Positions 59,701 to 64,000 of a stretch of 64,000 nt of DNA are shown one piece after another; position 1 is the first letter of the stretch; the number at the start of each line of letters is the position of its first letter. The notes below the pieces were generated by a model. It worked only from the letters and a program-made list of their open reading frames with translations. It was not told the DNA's origin and did no database searches. The DNA is from Takakia lepidozioides (taxonomy: Eukaryota; Streptophyta; Takakiopsida; Takakiales; Takakiaceae). The DNA is taken from the NCBI GenBank assembly GCA_030704615.1, contig CM060733.1:8184001-8248000 (forward strand). The letters are read 5' to 3'. A program made the position numbers and the translations under genes.

Positions 59701-59897
59701 ATGAAAATGAACCTGAGTACGAGGTGGAGGCAATACTTAAGTCGAGGAGGTTCAAGAACCGAGAAACGGAGTATCTCGTCAAATGGAAGGGCTATCATCT
59801 TGTGGAGGCATCTTGGGTGCGTGCCTCAGAAATGGGAAACGCATCCGAGGCAGTTGCAGCGTTTGAAAGGCGACCTCAAAAGCGGAAGAAACGTTGA
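59701..59897 (+). CDS. chromodomain at the integrase C-terminus
   Basis: EYEVEAILKSRRF, then TEYLVKWKGYHLVEASWV, with the aromatic and basic residues of a chromodomain (Y, W and W/Y cage positions present). Chromodomains bind methylated histone H3 tails and guide integration to heterochromatin. It is fused in frame to the integrase and ends with a stop at 59895-59897. Confidence 0.92.
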
Positions 59898-60804
59898 TGG
59901 GGACATCAACCTTGGAGCGTGGGAGAGGAAATGCATACTTAACCCGGTTTAGCTAGCTCAGGAATCCGATTGCAAAAACTTGTATTGTACAAAAATTTGT
60001 TATAAAGGAAATGGGTTCCAAATATTGTGCGTCCTATTGTGTTTGGAATGGTGATGCATGGTGCGGTTGGCTAGTGTGTAGAATGCATGCTAGCTTACAA
60101 AAGTGGGAGAGGTAAATTGGGTTAATCGTGTGTTTGCGCAGTGCCGAAATCGGGTGACTCCCATCCAAGGGGCAAGGAAACTTGCGCCTTATTTTGGGAG
60201 TTCGCGTGCTAGTGCGCACCTGGCGCGTGCGCGTACTATAACTGCGCTACCGAGGGGGTTGCCTTGTAGTGCGGGCTAACGCGGAAGCTACGTGCTTCCG
60301 TTCACGTACTATAATTGTGTAGCCTCGGGACGAAGTCGTAGTGCGGCTTCGGCGTGTTCCCGTACCTCAGGCCAGCATTCCAAGGCGGACCCAATTGTAG
60401 TGATTGGGGCGCATGGTTGGTTCAAGGTTATCTTCCTAGTCAAAGAGGGTTCCAGGTGAACCCTTGCTCAAGGTGATGCCAAAAGCGGCATCATGAGCGA
60501 TCGCAAGCAATGTTGTTGCAGTAAGGCGATTCGATCCTCGGGGAGGATCGTTCCTTGGCCTTGAAGTAGGCCAAGAAGAGTGCACTGGGAGGAGCTGGAG
60601 AGGCTCCACCCTTGGCCGGGACTTGGAGGAAGTCGGCCGAACTAGCTAGTGGAGAGTAGAGTCAAGTGTGGGGTTTGGTTCTTTGCCATGGGACGCCATG
60701 GTACAGAAACAAACTCCTTGATGTGGGACGCCACAACTTGGATGTTCGTTTCTACAAAATGGACAAGTCGATGAGGACATCGACTCCCTGTTGGTAGGGG
60801 TGTG
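59898..60804 (+). other. chromovirus 3' untranslated region
   Basis: About 900 bp without a gene. A short hairpin CGGAAGC/GCTTCCG lies at 60282-60300. The polypurine tract is GGTAGGGGTG just before the 3' LTR. Confidence 0.6.
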
Positions 60805-61530
60805 TGTCGCGGCCCTTTGCCTTGAGGGCAGGGGGTCGGGACACATGAGGGGCTGCCCCTGTGGTGGGGGCAGCGGCAGCGATAGGTAAGGGGGGTTGAA
60901 GCACCCTTGAGTGCCCAAGGCACTCAGGGAAGCAGAGGCGCTCACTAGGTGGAGCCCCGCACACCGGGTTGCGGTGGGGGTGGCTCCACAAGGGGTGGTG
61001 GTAGCTTAGTGGGACTTAGTGGGGGTGGCATAGGACTCACCATGGGGCGGAGACCTCGTGGTGGGAGTCGTGGGGAGTCTTGGGACTCATCACGGTCCAT
61101 AGGGGCCGTGGTGAGCGGGCCAAGACTCACCGCGACTCACCACCGGGAGTCGAGGGTTTTCGTGGTGGTTCGCCATAAAATGGCATGGCTGGTTGTGGAA
61201 CCCCCGCGGACAGCTACAGAAGTATATATAAGGGGAGTAGTAACCCGAGAACGGTGCAAGCCCGTTGGTGACCAAAAACTAGTGAGTAAGCGAGCGAGCC
61301 GGAAAGCGACCAAAGAGTGGGGAGCTGTTCCGGACTGCCATCTACCAAAGGGAATTCTCCTAGTCCCAATTAGGTGGAGGGTTTTAGAGGGAAGCGAAAG
61401 GGGACCGTTATGTCCCGGTGAGCAGCCGAAACTCCAAGTTGGCCCGGCGGCCAGGTTGGGAGTCAGGCGCGCGCATCAAAGCGAGTAACTATGACTTGAA
61501 GGGGAGTTTACCGAAGTGAGGTGCGTGACA
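60805..61530 (+). repeat. 3' LTR of the chromovirus
   Basis: 726 bp, near-identical to the 5' LTR; TATATATA at 61223-61230. It ends GTGCGTGACA and is followed by the TGGAG duplication. Confidence 0.95.
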
Positions 61531-61724
61531 TGGAGACTGCCGGGCAGCCGACTGGCCAGCAGCCGACTGGCAGACTGGAGGGCAGCGGACTCATGGGCGG
61601 GGGATTGGCCGCGCGGCGGAGGGGGGCGCGGGCGGGAAGCTGGGGAGCCGGGCGTCCGTGTGCGGGGCCCACCGGCCACATCGCACGTGCCCATTGAAGA
61701 CCCTATTATCTTAAAATGAGAGGC
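61531..61724. repeat. MULE right terminal inverted repeat, outer part
   Basis: Continues the right inverted repeat after the chromovirus to the terminus GAGAGGC. The outer roughly 90 bp mirror 42291-42380 with a single clear mismatch. Confidence 0.93.
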
Positions 61725-61937
61725 AAACAAGTGTGGTCACCCTAAAAATGGAGATAATGTGGTAAAGAGGATGTGAGTAGTCAATCACTGCTCCCACGCT
61801 TATCATGGTGTTCACCATTCTCATCCTATAATTAAACGTTGATCAATTTGTATCATCACAATATGAAGTTTTAGGTTGATATGTACTTCTTCCTTTGCTA
61901 TCTTTAATGAAAAGAGGTAGTACCAAAAATTGCGTAA
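61725..61937 (+). repeat. dispersed repeat, copy 2, right part
   Basis: Resumes the repeat interrupted at 42290 (TGTGGTCACCCTAAAAATGG onward) and ends GGTAGTACCAAAAA. Copy 1 shows the same sequence at 35740-35958, with a short extra segment. Confidence 0.85.
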
Positions 61938-62434
61938 TCTTTTACCGCTTCCCTTGGGCCTTGTGTTTGGCGCCTCATGGCGAAGTAACTTTGAAGGAGG
62001 TTATATATATATATAAGAAAAGGGGACAAGTGACCCTTTAAAATTTTATTAATCAACGAAAACATAACCTTGCATATGCCAAGTAGGCTGATAGATCAGA
62101 CTCCACTCCGAACCAAGTGCAGACTAAGAGAGAGAGAATCAAAAGGAAGCTACAGAAGCGTAGAAGCTCCGAAGCAAGTCCAGATAGAAGAGAGAGAGAA
62201 CCAAAAGGGAGCTGCATAATCCGCAGCAAGACCAGATTGAAGAGCCAGGGAACCAAGAGGGAGCTACAGGATCCTAAAGGCAAACAATAACCCCACCACC
62301 CACCCCATTCACCCATGTGATTTTAATTCTAGGAGTTGTGATTCACTCCTTTTGAAAATGGGGGGGTCTTGTGATGCTGAGTAATTTCTGAGTTACCAGA
62401 ATTACTCTGTGGATATGGCTTACTACAAATGTCT
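61938..62434. other. spacer with TA microsatellite
   Basis: A TATATATATATATA run near 62000-62015, otherwise no signal. The - strand frame 62053-62316 has no known motif. Confidence 0.4.
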
Positions 62435-62995
62435 CTACAAAATGTTTAGTGGAAATTTTTCTGTGATGATGCTTTGGTTTAAGTCTGTATTGTCCTTTCC
62501 TGTTTTGACAAGACAAACGCTATCTCTCTCTGACAGCATATTGTCTCCCGGTTGAAGAAGCCAGGCTTCTGCAGACTTGTCAGTTAAGTAGCACTTCTGA
62601 GAATTAACCCTACCCATCTCCTCACATGATCCATGGTGTTGAGGTAACACCAATTCTGCAAACCCTTTCTCTTGTGGCTCTCTCCTCACCTTGCCTGAAG
62701 GAGTGAACTGTGTATGATTGAGTTGTACTGATTGGTAAGAGAATTCTCGAGGTTGCTGTAGAGCCCAAAGAGCGAATACTACCCAAGATTACTAGTTTGG
62801 TACCATGAATTGAGCACTTGGTAACGACGGTCAGTGCCAGACCATGTGAGTTGAATGCTAAGACTGCAGTCCACTTTGCCTCCAGTATCTTTGCAGGTTC
62901 CACTTTGGATAGCACACTCCCCATCCACACAAACAAAAGAGGAGTTCCCTTTGCATGACTGGCAGCCATCATTCTTCCAGAGTAGATTCTGGAGT
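62435..62995 (-). pseudogene. fragment of a Cys-rich, probably extracellular plant protein
   Basis: The - strand frame starting about 62990 reads DGCQSCKG, FVCVDGECAI, CKDTGGKVDCSL, TWSGTDRR and SWYQTSNLG. It meets a TAG, then continues in frame as YSLFGLYSNLENSLTNQYN to a GT donor near 62690. The even spacing of cysteines suggests a secreted, disulfide-bonded protein. I have the impression of a conserved plant family but cannot name it. A second frame (62689-62435) reads NSQKCYLTDKSAEAWLLQPG. The TAG, most simply from CAG, suggests decay. Confidence 0.45.
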
Positions 62996-64000
62996 CTGCC
63001 TTGGTCAAAATTTAGTACCTAAATTCATGGACATCATTAGTGTTTTGTGTGAGGTCGCTCAATTAAGTCTGAGGTTTTGTCAAAAACAAGCTGACAGTAT
63101 CTTTCCTGCAATGTCATCTATTGTTCTTTCAGTGTTCAGCCACCCTTCCCATCAAGAAATTAGTCACTTGTTCAGATTCCATTGGGATGTAACTTTGATT
63201 TTGGGAGCCTGTATCAAATAAGATCTAACCCGGTCACAGTCAAAACAAAGAGAGTCAGGGTTTGGCAAAACGTCTGGTGTGTGCCTGAAAGTAAGAGAAT
63301 TTTATTATAAGCTTACACTCCCTCCAACATTCCCAGTGACAAGAGAGAGTGTACCAGTGAGAGACTGGTGATCCGATAGCTAGTATTAGCTAAGAACTGA
63401 GGCCGTGATGCAGCTGCAAACGTGCTCCCTGCAAAGGCTGTAATATATGCTCCATTTGGAATGTATTCCTAGAGAAATAGAGCATGCAGCCACCCTGCTC
63501 ATCAACAAATAGCAAGACAAGACGGACATATGCAAATAAAGTACCATACCATGACGGAAACCTCAATAATAAACATGGCAGAGCAGGTTGCAGGCCAGCA
63601 GGCATCTGGAGTCAGCAATGACGAATGCAGCTAAGTGCCAGACTTCCAAAGACCTTGATTCTTTGCAGCCCTCTGGTTCTGTCACTCGCCATTCTTCAAT
63701 TGGAAATGCAGAATAGGGTCGACAGACTTCAGTATTACTCAAACTAATATCATATCACAGCTACATTCGTGTAAGGCTATGCTCAATTTGATTACAGCAG
63801 AGAAAGCGGGGACAAAGAGATGGCCTGCTGTCAAGGCCAAAGCTTCATAAAAATATGAAGATGGCACTGATACAGTAAAAGTCATGCGGTATGCAGAAGC
63901 ACTACAGTCTTCATTTGACACCATCTTTTTCTTGCCAGTCAAGCGCAGTCCCACCACAAAAGACGGAAAACTTACAGGATTAAATTCAGTGTATTTGACA
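62996..64000. other. no gene recognised
   Basis: Frames at 63390-63605 and 63739-63957 (- strand) may be further pieces of the Cys-rich gene, but nothing in them is diagnostic. Confidence 0.35.

Larger units (their letters stand above)
54561..61530 (+). mobile_element. complete Ty3/gypsy chromovirus (6,970 bp) nested in the MULE inverted repeat
   Basis: LTRs at 54561-55285 and 60805-61530 begin TGTCGCGGCC and end GCGACA or GTGACA. The 5-bp target duplication is TGGAG (54556-54560 and 61531-61535). The primer-binding site TGGTATCAGAGC (55288-55299) matches initiator tRNA-Met. Domains run Gag, protease, RT, RNase H, integrase, chromodomain, as in plant chromoviruses. The LTRs differ at about ten places in 725 bp, many being one-base changes in homopolymer runs. 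The coding region has two stops and about five frame changes, so this copy is not autonomous. Confidence 0.95.
42291..61724. mobile_element. large Mutator-like (MULE) DNA transposon carrying transposase and a Ulp1-like gene
   Basis: Terminal inverted repeats start GCCTCTCATTTTAAGATAAT at 42291 and end with its reverse complement at 61724. The first roughly 90 bp on each side are almost identical. The flanks give a 9-bp target duplication, GAACAAGTG (42282-42290) against AAACAAGTG (61725-61733), one mismatch. The uninterrupted repeat copy at 35.7 kb shows the empty site. Span 19.4 kb, about 12.5 kb without the chromovirus nested in the right inverted repeat. Inside: a SWIM-type MULE transposase (+), a Ulp1/C48 peptidase gene (-), and many CAGTCTGCTG-like words. 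Capture of Ulp1-like genes by plant MULEs is known (the Arabidopsis Kaonashi group). Transposase breaks mean this copy cannot move by itself. Confidence 0.9.

Overview
The window is a piece of a plant (streptophyte) nuclear chromosome, most of it transposon debris with a few small genes. The evidence for a plant is a nuclear-type tRNA-Asn, short GT-AG introns, and gene families typical of plants: F-box/kelch, PTI1-like kinase, plant amidase, DnaJ-type zinc-finger protein, membrane RING ligase. Low gene density, AT-rich spacers and mixed element families fit a non-seed plant or a large-genome charophyte better than a compact algal genome. The species cannot be fixed from the sequence.

Layout. 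(1) 1-16.4 kb: the end of an FCP1/NIF-like (HAD-fold) gene, then fragments of other genes (SET-domain tail, PTI1-like kinase tail joined to a CDC20 WD40 piece, decayed amidase), an intact-looking DnaJ-zinc-finger ORF, and a complete four-exon UMP-CMP kinase gene. (2) 16.5-25.3 kb: a Ty3/gypsy retroelement whose polyprotein carries, besides Gag, protease, RT, RNase H and integrase, a DNMT3-like cytosine-5 methyltransferase between protease and RT, and a PHD finger after the integrase. It is broken by in-frame stops but every catalytic motif is still readable. (3) 27-31.5 kb: an F-box/kelch gene, tRNA-Asn(GTT), and a two-exon RING ligase with a hydrophobic tail. (4) 33.3-42.3 kb: two copies of an unclassified 2-2.7 kb repeat. 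Copy 1 contains a tRNA-type SINE and a hAT-like MITE, both with clean target duplications. Copy 2 is split by a very large element. (5) 42,291-61,724: that element, a Mutator-like (MULE) transposon with long terminal inverted repeats and a 9-bp target duplication (one mismatch). It carries a decayed SWIM-type transposase (+ strand) and a convergent Ulp1/C48-peptidase gene (- strand). Inside its right inverted repeat sits a complete Ty3/gypsy chromovirus (54,561-61,530) with 725-bp LTRs, a TGGAG target duplication and a C-terminal chromodomain. (6) 62-64 kb: fragments of a Cys-rich gene.

How it fits together. The order of events can be read from nesting: repeat copy 2 came first, the MULE inserted into it, and the chromovirus then inserted into the MULE. 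Two different chromatin-targeting strategies occur within 35 kb: a methylation writer plus PHD reader in one gypsy element, and a chromodomain in the other. A short word close to CAGTCTGCTG (or its complement) recurs through the MULE in inverted repeats, introns, exons and spacers, and a related word forms a minisatellite before the methyltransferase element. I could not explain it by coding or by ordinary tandem duplication.
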